DNA of 64,000 bases from Paraburkholderia sp. LEh10. GTDB taxonomy: Bacteria; Pseudomonadota; Gammaproteobacteria; Burkholderiales; Burkholderiaceae. How positions within the stretch are numbered: position 1 is the first letter of the stretch; each line of letters begins with the position of its first letter. The translations under genes and the position numbers were made by a program. Below, piece after piece: positions 53,249 to 61,373 of this stretch. The stretch lies in contig NZ_JAGIPX010000009.1 in the NCBI RefSeq assembly GCF_017814945.1, positions 124,001 through 188,000 on the forward strand. Direction: 5' to 3'. The notes under the pieces are model-generated. The model made no database searches. It saw only the letters and a program-made list of their open reading frames with translations, and was not told the DNA's origin.

Positions 53249-54169
53249 TCACGCCATCTCGCGTTGCCAGTGCTCCAGTTGCTCGATCGTCGTACCGGCG
53301 CCGCCGCATACGATAATCAGCACGGTCTCGAAGCGCTGCAATACTTCCGTCGGCCGGTAGGCGAGCGCCACGCTCGCGCCGCATGCTGGCTCGACCAGCA
53401 CGCGATGATCGTCGACGAAGCGGCGCGACGCGTCCACGGCCTGCGCATCCGTGACCACGACGCATTCGACCGGATGCGTTTGCGTGAGCGCGAAAGCCTG
53501 TTCGCAGACCTGCTTAGCGCCAAGCGACGTCGCGACGCTCGTGATGCCCGGCAACTCGATCCGCTTGCCCGCGCGCACCGACTGCGCGAGCGACGACGCG
53601 CCTTCCGTTTCGACGGCGACGACGGGCACATCGTTCAGGCCATTGCGCCGCAAGCCTTCGATCGCACCCGCCATCAGGCCGCCGCCGCCCACGGACAACA
53701 CGACGGCATCGAACTTCGCGCCCGCGCGCACGACTTCGTCGATCATCGATGCATGGCCGTGCCACAGCAGCGGGTCGTCGAACGGATGAATGAACGCGTC
53801 GTCGGGACGGGTCTGTTCGCGCGCGAATGCGTTCGCTTCCTGCCAGGTCGCGCCGTGCACGATCACGTCCGCGCCCTGCATGCGGATCAGTTCCTTCGCG
53901 CGTTCGCCCGTGCTATGCGGCACGACGACGATGACGGGCACGGACAGCGCGCGGCCCGCATAGGCGACCGCGATGCCCGCATTGCCGCCCGACGACGACA
54001 CGAAACGGCGCTTGCCACGCTTCGCGTGCTCCTCGCACGCGTAGCCGATGCCGCGTATCTTGAACGAGCCGGGCGGTTGCAGCGCATCCATCTTCAGCAG
54101 CACGCGGCGGTTGAGCGTGCGGCTAAGCGGCTGGGATTCGATGAGGGGCGTGTCGATATGCAGTGTCAT
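53249..54169 (-). CDS. PLP-dependent serine/threonine dehydratase-like protein
   Basis: 306 residues of fold type II. PLP Lys in PPGSFKIRG; SSSGGNAGIAVAYAG phosphate/substrate loop; tetraglycine loop SVGGGGLMAG; late CGGAGTT. The short length and these motifs are closest to L-serine dehydratase/cystathionine-type enzymes of the SDS group. It would deaminate L-serine or L-threonine. The start at 54169 is followed directly by the conserved TPLIES segment. Confidence 0.85.
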   Translation of the reverse strand: MTLHIDTPLIESQPLSRTLNRRVLLKMDALQPPGSFKIRGIGYACEEHAKRGKRRFVSSSGGNAGIAVAYAGRALSVPVIVVVPHSTGERAKELIRMQGADVIVHGATWQEANAFAREQTRPDDAFIHPFDDPLLWHGHASMIDEVVRAGAKFDAVVLSVGGGGLMAGAIEGLRRNGLNDVPVVAVETEGASSLAQSVRAGKRIELPGITSVATSLGAKQVCEQAFALTQTHPVECVVVTDAQAVDASRRFVDDHRVLVEPACGASVALAYRPTEVLQRFETVLIIVCGGAGTTIEQLEHWQREMA

Positions 54170-54251
54170 CGCAGTGTTGCCTGAAGCGGGTCATCGCAGG
54201 GGCATTCATGATAGCAAGCCGCGGCCGTTCGGGCTTGCAGCATGCAGCCAG

Positions 54252-54284
54252 AAAACAGGGCGGTTCGACGCATCGAACCGCCCG
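54252..54284 (-). terminator. rho-independent terminator after the ABC exporter
   Basis: An 11-bp perfect stem, GGGCGGTTCGA/TCGAACCGCCC (54258-54268/54273-54283), with a 4-base loop. On the minus strand it is followed by TGTTTTC; T-rich sequence also follows on the plus strand. Confidence 0.85.
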
Positions 54285-54337
54285 CAGCTTTTATGAGTCG
54301 GGCGTCTGCTTACTTGTGTCAGCTTACTTGCGTCCGC

Positions 54338-56218
54338 CTACTTGCCGGCGATCAGACTCCGGTCGCCCGTCATGCGCTCGCTGCCGCGCACCGGGCCGTC
54401 ATCGAGCAGCAGCCCTTTCGTCAGCTCCAGCGCCTGACGTTCGAACAGGCGGCGGTACACGCCGTCGTCGATCCGGATCAACTGCTCATGGCTGCCTTCT
54501 TCGACGACGCGGCCCTTGTCGAGCACCAGCAACCGATCCAGCGCGCGCACCGTCGACAGCCGGTGCGCGACCACCAGCGTCGTGCGTCCGACCATCAGCC
54601 GTTCCATCGCCTGCTGGATCAGTACTTCGCTCTCGCTGTCGAGGCTCGATGTGGCTTCGTCGAAGATCAGGATCGGCGCATCGGCGAGGAACGCGCGCGC
54701 GATCGCCACCCGCTGACGCTCGCCGCCCGACAGCTTCACGCCGCGCTCGCCGACGAGCGTGTCGTAGCCAAGCGGCAGCGCGGCGATGAACTCATGCGCG
54801 CTGGCGAGCTTCGCGGCCCGCACGATGTCGTCGAACGACGCGCCTGGGCGCGCATACGCGATGTTCTCCGCGAGCGAGCGGTGGAACAGCACGGGCTCCT
54901 GCTGCACGATCGCGATCCGCTGGCGCAGCGACGCCTGCTGCACATCGGCGATGTCCTGCCCGTCGATCGTGATTCGGCCCGCGTCGATGTCGTAGAGGCG
55001 CTGGATCAGCTTGATGAACGTCGTCTTGCCCGAGCCCGAATGGCCGACGAGGCCAATCCGCTCGCCGGGCGCGATGCGCAGCGAGAAGTCGCTGTAGAGC
55101 GGCGTCCGATGCGCGCCATAGCGGAACGTCACGTTATCGAAGCGGATTTCGCCTTGCCGGATATCGATTGCGCGCGCACCCGGCTTGTCTTCGATGCCGA
55201 GCGGCTCGCGATCGAGCGCGACGAGCTCCTCCATGTCGTTGACGGAGCGTTGCAGGTTGCGCACGTGCATGCCGACATCGCGCAGATAGCCCTGCAGCAC
55301 GAAGAACGTGGTCAGCGCATACGTGATGTCGCCGACGCTCGCTTCGTCGCGCAGCCACAGCAGCAGCGCCGAGCCGACAATGGCCGCCTGCATCAGCGCG
55401 AGCATGCCGCCCTGCACGCCGCCGTTGGTCGTGCCGCGCTGCCACGTGCGGCGCGTGCGCGCGCGCCATTTGGCGATCACCCGCTCGAGCCGCGCTTCTT
55501 CGCGCTCTTCCGCGCCGAACGCCTTGACGACGGCATTGCAGCTGACGGCGTCGGCGAGCGCGCCGCCCATGCGCGTGTCCCACAGGTTGCCCAGGCGCGC
55601 TGCGGGCGCGACATAGCCGAGCGACAGCGTGACCGTCACGGCAACGTACAGCAGCGAGCCCACTCCGACCACGGCGCCCATCACGGGCCAATGAATGCCG
55701 AGCAGCACGGTCGAGCCGGCGAGCATCACCAGCGACGGCAGCAGCGCGATCAGCAACGTGTCGTTGAGCAGGTCGAGCGCCCAGATGCCGCGGGTGACCT
55801 TGCGCACGGTCGAACCGGCGAAGCTGTTCGCGTGCCAGTCGGTCGAGAAACGCTGCACGCGATGAAACGCGTCAGCGCAGATCGCGCTCATCATTTTCAG
55901 CGTCATCACGATGATGCTGCGATAGACGAGTTGCCGCAGCACGGTGCCGCCGATGCCGAGCGCGACCAGCGTGAAGAACGCGGCGAGCGCCGCGTGCGAA
56001 GCGTACGAGGTGGCCGCGCTGCCGCCCGCGCCTGCCGACGTGAGCGCATCGACGAGCCGGCCCGCGAACATGGGTGTCAGCACATCGGCGAACGCGGCCA
56101 TCAGCGCGAACGCCGCGATGCCGGCAACGCGCACGGGCTGCCTGTGCCAGTGATTGAAAGTGAAGCCGAGAACGCTTCTGAACGCTTGCGCGCCAAAGTC
56201 GGTTTTTTTGCTAGCCAT
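54338..56218 (-). CDS. ABC exporter, fused membrane and ATPase domains (MsbA/ATM1-like)
   Basis: 626 residues. Six-helix membrane domain (about 25-340), then ATPase with Walker A GHSGSGKTT, signature LSGGERQR, Walker B ILIFDEATSSLD and H-loop VAHRLST. It works as a homodimer half-transporter exporting lipid, peptide or drug-like molecules; the substrate is unknown. No partner gene follows. An AAGGGAGG-preceded 21-codon frame lies about 150 bases upstream on the same strand and may be a leader. Confidence 0.9.
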   Translation of the reverse strand: MASKKTDFGAQAFRSVLGFTFNHWHRQPVRVAGIAAFALMAAFADVLTPMFAGRLVDALTSAGAGGSAATSYASHAALAAFFTLVALGIGGTVLRQLVYRSIIVMTLKMMSAICADAFHRVQRFSTDWHANSFAGSTVRKVTRGIWALDLLNDTLLIALLPSLVMLAGSTVLLGIHWPVMGAVVGVGSLLYVAVTVTLSLGYVAPAARLGNLWDTRMGGALADAVSCNAVVKAFGAEEREEARLERVIAKWRARTRRTWQRGTTNGGVQGGMLALMQAAIVGSALLLWLRDEASVGDITYALTTFFVLQGYLRDVGMHVRNLQRSVNDMEELVALDREPLGIEDKPGARAIDIRQGEIRFDNVTFRYGAHRTPLYSDFSLRIAPGERIGLVGHSGSGKTTFIKLIQRLYDIDAGRITIDGQDIADVQQASLRQRIAIVQQEPVLFHRSLAENIAYARPGASFDDIVRAAKLASAHEFIAALPLGYDTLVGERGVKLSGGERQRVAIARAFLADAPILIFDEATSSLDSESEVLIQQAMERLMVGRTTLVVAHRLSTVRALDRLLVLDKGRVVEEGSHEQLIRIDDGVYRRLFERQALELTKGLLLDDGPVRGSERMTGDRSLIAGK

Positions 56219-56369
56219 GTGTCGCAGCGTGCGGCGCGAAGCGGCGCAGCGCTATCCAGTCAGATGATTCGAGGGCAGACGGCCAGTGCGCGCCAATGTG
56301 CGGCGGCGACGAAGAAAACTGGTTGTCTAGTAAAGGCGCGGGCCGCTCTGTGCCGGCGCGGACGGCGAC

Positions 56370-56435
56370 CTAGCTCCGGGAGCTGATGACGCGTCGAGAC
56401 ACTCCGCGAGAGAAAGCGATGCACGTTATGTGCAT
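56370..56435 (-). CDS. 21-residue leader-type miniprotein upstream of the ABC exporter
   Basis: A 66-base frame (MHITCIAFSRGVSRRVISSR, last residue Ser, then TAG) with an unusually strong ribosome binding site, AAGGGAGGC, five to six bases before ATG. A hairpin AGCTCC/GGGAGCT surrounds its stop and ATGCAC/GTGCAT flanks its start. It lies 151 bases before the exporter start on the same strand. Arg/Ser-rich C-terminus; no similarity recognised. Could be a regulatory leader peptide. Confidence 0.45.
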   Translation of the reverse strand: MHITCIAFSRGVSRRVISSRS

Positions 56436-56695
56436 TGAACGCCTCCCTTGGGTGATTGAGTGAATGAGGTGCTGCGGCTTGAAGATGATGCGTGAACGGA
56501 TTGTAGCAAGAAAGCTTGCGTCACGTGAGCGTGTGTGTGCCTTTGACCGGACGTGAAGTGTTGGTTTTGTGCATGGTTCGCCGCGCGATCGCCGCGCATC
56601 GCAGCCCGGCATGCGCGTGCCGGATACAATGCGGCAGCGCTGAATACTCCAACTTCGCTTGCCACGCCTGGCTCAACCTGATTCGACCTCAATTC
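56436..56695. other. divergent upstream region of exporter and squalene synthase genes
   Basis: Together with 56219-56369 this makes the 477-bp gap between the two divergent genes. Apart from the 21-codon frame, I see only AT-richer patches near 56490-56520 (GGATTGTAGCAAGAAAGC) and 56560-56575 that may be promoters. Confidence 0.4.
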
Positions 56696-57760
56696 ATGTC
56701 CAGTTCCACTCGGGCCTTTCTGCTCGGCCCGCTGCTCAAAGGGGTGTCCCGCTCGTTTTATTTGACGCTGCGCATTCTGCCTGCGGGCATGCGCGACCCG
56801 GTCGGCCTTGCGTATCTGCTCGCGCGCGCCGCGGACACGATCGCCGATACCGCGCTGATTCCGCCCGGGCAGCGCCTCGCGTTGCTGCTCGCGCTGCGCG
56901 AGCAGGTCAACGGCGCGACGGACGACGGCCGGCTTGCACGGCGCCTTGCCGGCGAGGTGGCGGGCCAGCAGACGCAATCGGACGAAAAGGTGCTGCTCGA
57001 ATCGATTGCACCCGCACTGGACGTGCTGTCGCAACTGGACGAATCCGACCGCGCGGCCGTGCGCGAAATCGTGACGACGCTGACGACGGGCATGGAGTTC
57101 GATTTGCGCACCTTTCCCGATGAGCGTTCGGGCCGCATCGTCGCGCTGCGCGAATGGGACGAGCTGGACCGCTACACGTATCTGGTGGCGGGCTGCGTCG
57201 GCGAGTTCTGGACGAAGATGACGTATGCGCATCTGCCCGGCACGCTGAAGGACGACGCCGCGACGATGCTCGAGCGCGGCGTGCGTTTCGGCAAGGCACT
57301 GCAGATGACCAACGTGCTGCGCGACTGCGGCAAGGATCTGCGCATCGGGCGCTGCTATCTGCCGTCCGCGATGCTCGATCGCTTCGGGCTGACGCCGCAG
57401 GCGTTGCTGGAGCCGGGCGCATCGAAGCGCGCGCAACCATTGATGCATGAGCTCGTGCGCAAGTCGCTCGGGCATTTTCGCGCGGCGCTCGACTATACGC
57501 TCGTGATTCCGCGCTTCTCGCTGCGCTTGCGGCTCGCATGCGTATGGCCGATCGTGATCGGCCTCGAAACGCTGCTTCTGCTCGTCGACAACGCGCATTG
57601 GCTGGAGCCGCAGAAGGTGTCGAAGATCCGGCGCAATGCGGTGTACGGCATCATCGCGCGCTCGGTGCCCGTCGCGCTGTCGGATGCGCGGCTGCGCGAA
57701 TGGATCGAACAGCTGATCGGCGATATCGAAGCGCGGCTCGCCATTGCCCGAAGCACATGA
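56696..57760 (+). CDS. squalene/phytoene synthase-family protein
   Basis: 354 residues. Both Asp-rich diphosphate/Mg motifs are intact: DTIAD (47-51) and DCGKD (210-214, in TNVLRDCGKDLRIGRCYLP), plus GVSRSFYLTLRILP and YTYLVAGCVGEFW. It should join two prenyl diphosphates head to head. No hopanoid (hpn/shc) or carotenoid (crt) genes lie near it, so the product cannot be told. ATG 56696 begins the family N-terminus. Its stop is the start of a 9-bp repeat run. Confidence 0.87.
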   Translation: MSSSTRAFLLGPLLKGVSRSFYLTLRILPAGMRDPVGLAYLLARAADTIADTALIPPGQRLALLLALREQVNGATDDGRLARRLAGEVAGQQTQSDEKVLLESIAPALDVLSQLDESDRAAVREIVTTLTTGMEFDLRTFPDERSGRIVALREWDELDRYTYLVAGCVGEFWTKMTYAHLPGTLKDDAATMLERGVRFGKALQMTNVLRDCGKDLRIGRCYLPSAMLDRFGLTPQALLEPGASKRAQPLMHELVRKSLGHFRAALDYTLVIPRFSLRLRLACVWPIVIGLETLLLLVDNAHWLEPQKVSKIRRNAVYGIIARSVPVALSDARLREWIEQLIGDIEARLAIARST

Positions 57761-57819
57761 AGCGAACGAAGCGCATGGAGCGCATGAAGCACTTGATGCG
57801 CTCGATGCGCTTGAACTCG
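57757..57819. repeat. 9-bp degenerate repeat starting at a stop codon
   Basis: Seven degenerate units of ATGAAGCGC run from the TGA of the squalene synthase gene toward the next gene. Two later units have changed to TTGATGCGC/TCGATGCGC. Confidence 0.7.
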
Positions 57820-57914
57820 CCCGGCATCATTCCCGTTTGTTCATACCGCGGTCGAGCGCCTATGATGAACTTCGCACAACCCGCAGCACAGGGCGGCATC
57901 GGCCGCAACGGACC

Positions 57915-58253
57915 ATGACCGACATCGTCAACTGGCACGCTCACGTGTATTTCGATCAGGCGACGCGCGACGCCGCATGGTCGCTGCGCGAGGCCATCGA
58001 CGCGCGCTTTGGCGGCAGGCTCGAAATGGGGCGTTTTCACGAGCGCCCCGTCGGTCCGCATCCGATGTGGTCGTACCAGCTCGCGTTCGGCCGCGAGCTG
58101 TTCGCGGAGCTGTTCGAATGGCTCGTGCTGAACCACGGCGCGCTCGATGTCTTCATTCATCCGAACACGGGCAACGCGCTGCGCGATCATCGCGACTCCG
58201 CGGCGTGGATCGGGCGTGCTTATCCATTGAATCTCGCCGCGCTGGGCGGATAG
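57915..58253 (+). CDS. DOPA 4,5-dioxygenase-family protein
   Basis: 112 residues, typical for the small bacterial members. HAHVYFDQATRDAA at the N-terminus, GRFHERPVGPHPMWSYQLAF with candidate iron-binding histidines, and LNHGALDVFIHPNTGNALRDH near the C-terminus. Family enzymes open catechol rings by extradiol cleavage. ATG 57915 precedes the conserved start. Next gene starts 59 bases after its stop. Confidence 0.85.
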   Translation: MTDIVNWHAHVYFDQATRDAAWSLREAIDARFGGRLEMGRFHERPVGPHPMWSYQLAFGRELFAELFEWLVLNHGALDVFIHPNTGNALRDHRDSAAWIGRAYPLNLAALGG

Positions 58254-58312
58254 GCCGCCTTCGCCGCCCGTGCGCTGCACGAACGCGCGCGCGCCGCGCG
58301 GAGGGCTGCGTC

Positions 58313-59041
58313 ATGACGATGACCAATGCGGTGTCGGGCACCAACGTCCATGAAGTGGCGGACGGCATCTACCGGATCAACACGCCCATCTTCTTTGCGA
58401 ATGGGGACGGCTTCTCCTTCAACCAGTATCTGATCGCCGACGACGCGCCGCTGCTGTTTCACACAGGTCCGCGCAAGATGTTCGCGCTCGTGCGCGAAGC
58501 GGTGGCGTCCGTGTTGCCGCCCGAGCGGCTGCGTCATATTGCGTTTTCGCACGTCGAGGCGGACGAGTGCGGTTCGTTGAACGAATGGCTCGCAATCGCG
58601 CCGGATGCGCAGCCGCTGTGCGGATCGATTGCCAAGCTCGTCTCCATCGACGATCTCGCCGACCGGCCCGCGCGCGGTCTCGAAGACGGCGAGGCTGTCG
58701 AGCTCGGCCGCCACCGGCTGCGCTGGCTCGCGACGCCGCATGTGCCGCACGCGTGGGAATGCGGGATGTTGATCGACGATACGACGCGCACGCTGCTGTG
58801 CGGCGATCTGTTCACGCAAGGCGGCGCCGATCTGCCCGCGATCACGGATGCGGACATCCTCGGCCCCAGCGAGGCCTTTCGTCGAAGCCTCGACTATTAC
58901 TCGCACACGCAACACGGCGACATGATGCTGGAGAGGCTTGCCGCACTCGAACCGCTCACGCTCGCCTGCATGCACGGCAGCGCGTGGCAAGGCGACTGCG
59001 CGGCGCTGATCCGCGCGCTGGCGCAATCGCTGCACGAATGA
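58313..59041 (+). CDS. ODP-type MBL-fold protein (oxygen-binding diiron domain)
   Basis: 242 residues of the metallo-beta-lactamase fold with the ODP pattern: SHVEADECGS gives H-x-E-x-D in place of H-x-H-x-D, with later metal ligands in TPHVPHAWECG (His), LLCGDLFTQG (Asp) and CMHGSAW (His). This set binds a di-iron centre as in flavodiiron proteins and chemotactic oxygen sensors, so it may bind or reduce O2 or H2O2. No flavodoxin partner domain is fused. GGAGG lies eight bases before ATG 58313. A strong terminator follows. Confidence 0.82.
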   Translation: MTMTNAVSGTNVHEVADGIYRINTPIFFANGDGFSFNQYLIADDAPLLFHTGPRKMFALVREAVASVLPPERLRHIAFSHVEADECGSLNEWLAIAPDAQPLCGSIAKLVSIDDLADRPARGLEDGEAVELGRHRLRWLATPHVPHAWECGMLIDDTTRTLLCGDLFTQGGADLPAITDADILGPSEAFRRSLDYYSHTQHGDMMLERLAALEPLTLACMHGSAWQGDCAALIRALAQSLHE

Positions 59042-59056
59042 GTGTCCATTGCGTGA

Positions 59057-59107
59057 GCACTGCGGCGCGCAGGCGACGCGTCGCCGCAGTGCAGCAGGAT
59101 TTTTTTT
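59057..59107 (+). terminator. rho-independent terminator with T8 tract
   Basis: An 11-bp perfect stem, GCACTGCGGCG/CGCCGCAGTGC (59057-59067/59082-59092), and eight consecutive Ts at 59100-59107, 15 bases past the ODP-type gene. Confidence 0.7.
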
Positions 59108-59194
59108 CGCCGATGACGTCGATTTCCGTTGCCGCCGCCCGTCGTCAAGATAAGCGGACATGTCGTCCGCTATGTGCCAGCAAGGACGACGACG

Positions 59195-59848
59195 ATGACC
59201 TTGAAGCTCTACGCCCACCCGTTTTCTTCGTATTGCCAGAAGGCGCTCATCGCGCTGTATGAGAACGGCACGCCGTTCGAGTACCGCAGGCTCGACGAAC
59301 CCGGCGCGATGGAAGAACTCTGTGCGCGCTGGCCGATGAAGCGCTTTCCGCTGCTCGTCGACGAAGGCCGCACGATCGCCGAGGCGAGCATCATCATCGA
59401 GCATCTGGGGCTCTTTCATCCCGGCCCCGTGCGGCTCGTGCCGCACGATCCACGCGCCGCGCTCGAAGTGCGCAGCATGGACCGTTTCTTCGACAACTAC
59501 CTCGCGACGCCGCAGCAGAAAATCGTCTTCGACACGTTCCGCAGCGAGGGCGAGCACGATACGCGTGGCGTCGCCGACGCGCGCACGCAGCTCGAAACCT
59601 CGTACGCGTGGCTCGACAACGTGATGAAAGACCGCGAGTGGGCGGCGGGCGACGGCTTCAGCCTCGCCGACTGCGCCGCCGCACCGTTCCTGTTCTACGC
59701 GGACTGGACGCACGGGATCGACCCGCAGTTCGAACATGTGCTCGCGTACCGCAGGCGTCTTTTGAAGCGGCCATCGTTCGCGCGCGCCGTCGATGAAGCG
59801 CGGCCGTACCGGCACCTGTTTCCGCTCGGCGCGCCGGATCGCGACTGA
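59195..59848 (+). CDS. glutathione S-transferase family protein
   Basis: 217 residues. N-terminal thioredoxin-like domain (LYAHPFSSYCQKALIALYENG; FPLLVDEGRTIAEASIIIEHL with the cis-Pro and glutathione-contact Glu-Ala-Ser) and an alpha-helical C-terminal domain (GDGFSLADCAAAPFLFY). Detoxification or ligand-binding role; substrate unknown. ATG 59195 precedes the conserved strand directly. Confidence 0.88.
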   Translation: MTLKLYAHPFSSYCQKALIALYENGTPFEYRRLDEPGAMEELCARWPMKRFPLLVDEGRTIAEASIIIEHLGLFHPGPVRLVPHDPRAALEVRSMDRFFDNYLATPQQKIVFDTFRSEGEHDTRGVADARTQLETSYAWLDNVMKDREWAAGDGFSLADCAAAPFLFYADWTHGIDPQFEHVLAYRRRLLKRPSFARAVDEARPYRHLFPLGAPDRD

Positions 59849-59942
59849 GCGTCCACGACCGTTTTCAGCGGCCGCCCCGGCGTCGCGAGAATGGCGCGGC
59901 GCCGGGCACCCTGTTCCGAAGGCTCTTCAATGGAGGCCGATC

Positions 59943-60653
59943 ATGTCTTCTGCTTCTTCCCTCATGCCCGCCGCCGAACTCGCAACGCGCAACGGCAGGC
60001 ATTTTCCGAACGAAAGCGTCGAGTACCGGCGCGCGCGGGACGCGCTGCTCGCCGAGGAAATCGAGCTGCGCCGCCATATCGAGCGCGTTGCCGAGCAGCG
60101 CCGCGCGCTCCCGCAGGGCGGCGAAGTGACGGGCGACTACCGTTTCGCTGGCGAAGCGGGTCCTGTCGATTTCGCCGGGCTGTTCGGCGACAAGGACACG
60201 CTCGTCATTTATAGCTATATGTTCGGGCCGCAGCGCGAGCGGCCGTGTCCCATGTGCACGTCGTTACTGAGCGCGTGGGACGGCGAAGCGCGCGACATCG
60301 GGCAACGCATCGCGCTCGCCGTGGTCGCGCGCTCGCCGATCGAACGGCTCGTTGCGTTCAAAAAGGAGCGCGGCTGGCGAGACCTGAAGCTGTATTCGGA
60401 CGTCAACGGCGAGTACAGCCGCGACTTCGGCGCGATCGGCGAAGACGGCGGCGACGAGCCGGCATTCCAGGTGTTCACGCGCCGCGACGGCACGATCCGG
60501 CATTTCTACGCAGCGGAGATGGGCTTTCAGACGGCCGACCCAGGGCAGGACCCGCGCGGCGCGCCCGATCTGATGCCGATGTGGACGATCTTCGACATGA
60601 CGCCCGAGGGGCGCGATCCGCATTGGTATCCGAAGCTCGATTACACGCGCTGA
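59943..60653 (+). CDS. DUF899 thioredoxin-like protein
   Basis: 236 residues of the DUF899 (AhpC/TSA-like) group. SVEYRRARDALLAEEIELRR forms the N-terminal helix, then SYMFGPQRERPCPMCTSLLSAWDG, with a CPMC motif at the peroxiredoxin-like active-site position, and a late MGFQTADPGQDPRGAPDLMPMW. Function unknown, perhaps redox. An ATG at 59943 with GGAGG about nine bases upstream sets the start. Confidence 0.85.
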   Translation: MSSASSLMPAAELATRNGRHFPNESVEYRRARDALLAEEIELRRHIERVAEQRRALPQGGEVTGDYRFAGEAGPVDFAGLFGDKDTLVIYSYMFGPQRERPCPMCTSLLSAWDGEARDIGQRIALAVVARSPIERLVAFKKERGWRDLKLYSDVNGEYSRDFGAIGEDGGDEPAFQVFTRRDGTIRHFYAAEMGFQTADPGQDPRGAPDLMPMWTIFDMTPEGRDPHWYPKLDYTR

Positions 60654-60806
60654 CGTGCGTGCGCGAGGGTTGGGCGCGGGCGGTGTCGTGCGTGTCGGGT
60701 ATGCGCTGCTGTGGGGCACGCGCGCGCAGCCTGACCGCGTGCGCTCAGGCCGCGTGAGCGCGGCGCGCTGTTGGTGTTGCCGTGGGTCGGCGTGTCGCTG
60801 CGCGAC

Positions 60807-61172
60807 TCAGTCCGCGAGGCGCTTGTCGGCGAGCGCGCGTTCGCAATCGCCGAATACGGCCAGCACGAGCCGGGCTTGTGCGTCGAGTTCGTCGGTGTCG
60901 AGAATTTCCTCGACGGCGTCGCGTGCCCAATCCGCTTCGACGAACGACGCGTGCCGCTGCGCGATGTCGAGCGCGATTGCCGACAGCTTCGCGACGCACA
61001 GCCAGTCCGCGGTTCGGTTATGCCGGTCGAGCCACTTGTGCGCGGCCTCCACGTGGAAGGACGGCGTGGGCCAGGCCTCGTTCAGATACCAGGCCCCGAG
61101 GCTTCCGCAGGTGAGCCAGCACAGCAGCTCGACCCGGTCGCGTTGGTTCAGAAGATGGCGTACATCACTCAT
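60807..61172 (-). CDS. small helical protein of unknown function
   Basis: 121 residues, mostly alpha-helical by composition, without signal peptide or clear membrane segment. It has MSDVRHLLNQRDRVELLCWLTCG and SFHVEAAHKWLDRHNR; no family recognised. ATG 61172 is chosen; the frame stays open upstream to 61220. It converges with the DUF899 gene. Confidence 0.55.
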   Translation of the reverse strand: MSDVRHLLNQRDRVELLCWLTCGSLGAWYLNEAWPTPSFHVEAAHKWLDRHNRTADWLCVAKLSAIALDIAQRHASFVEADWARDAVEEILDTDELDAQARLVLAVFGDCERALADKRLAD

Positions 61173-61373
61173 GGCGACGCTCGCAAAGGTTACGGATAGG
61201 ACGTAAGTTCCGCGTAGCAAAGCTCAAACCCGTGTGTACGACAATAACACGAGGTTGTGCCATGCACGACAGGGTTTAACCGGATGCGGGCGCATCGCGT
61301 CATATCGAGCGTGCGATGGCGGGCGGTCGCAAGCGCCGGGCGGCGCTGACGGGCGCGATGCGGCGGCGCGCGT

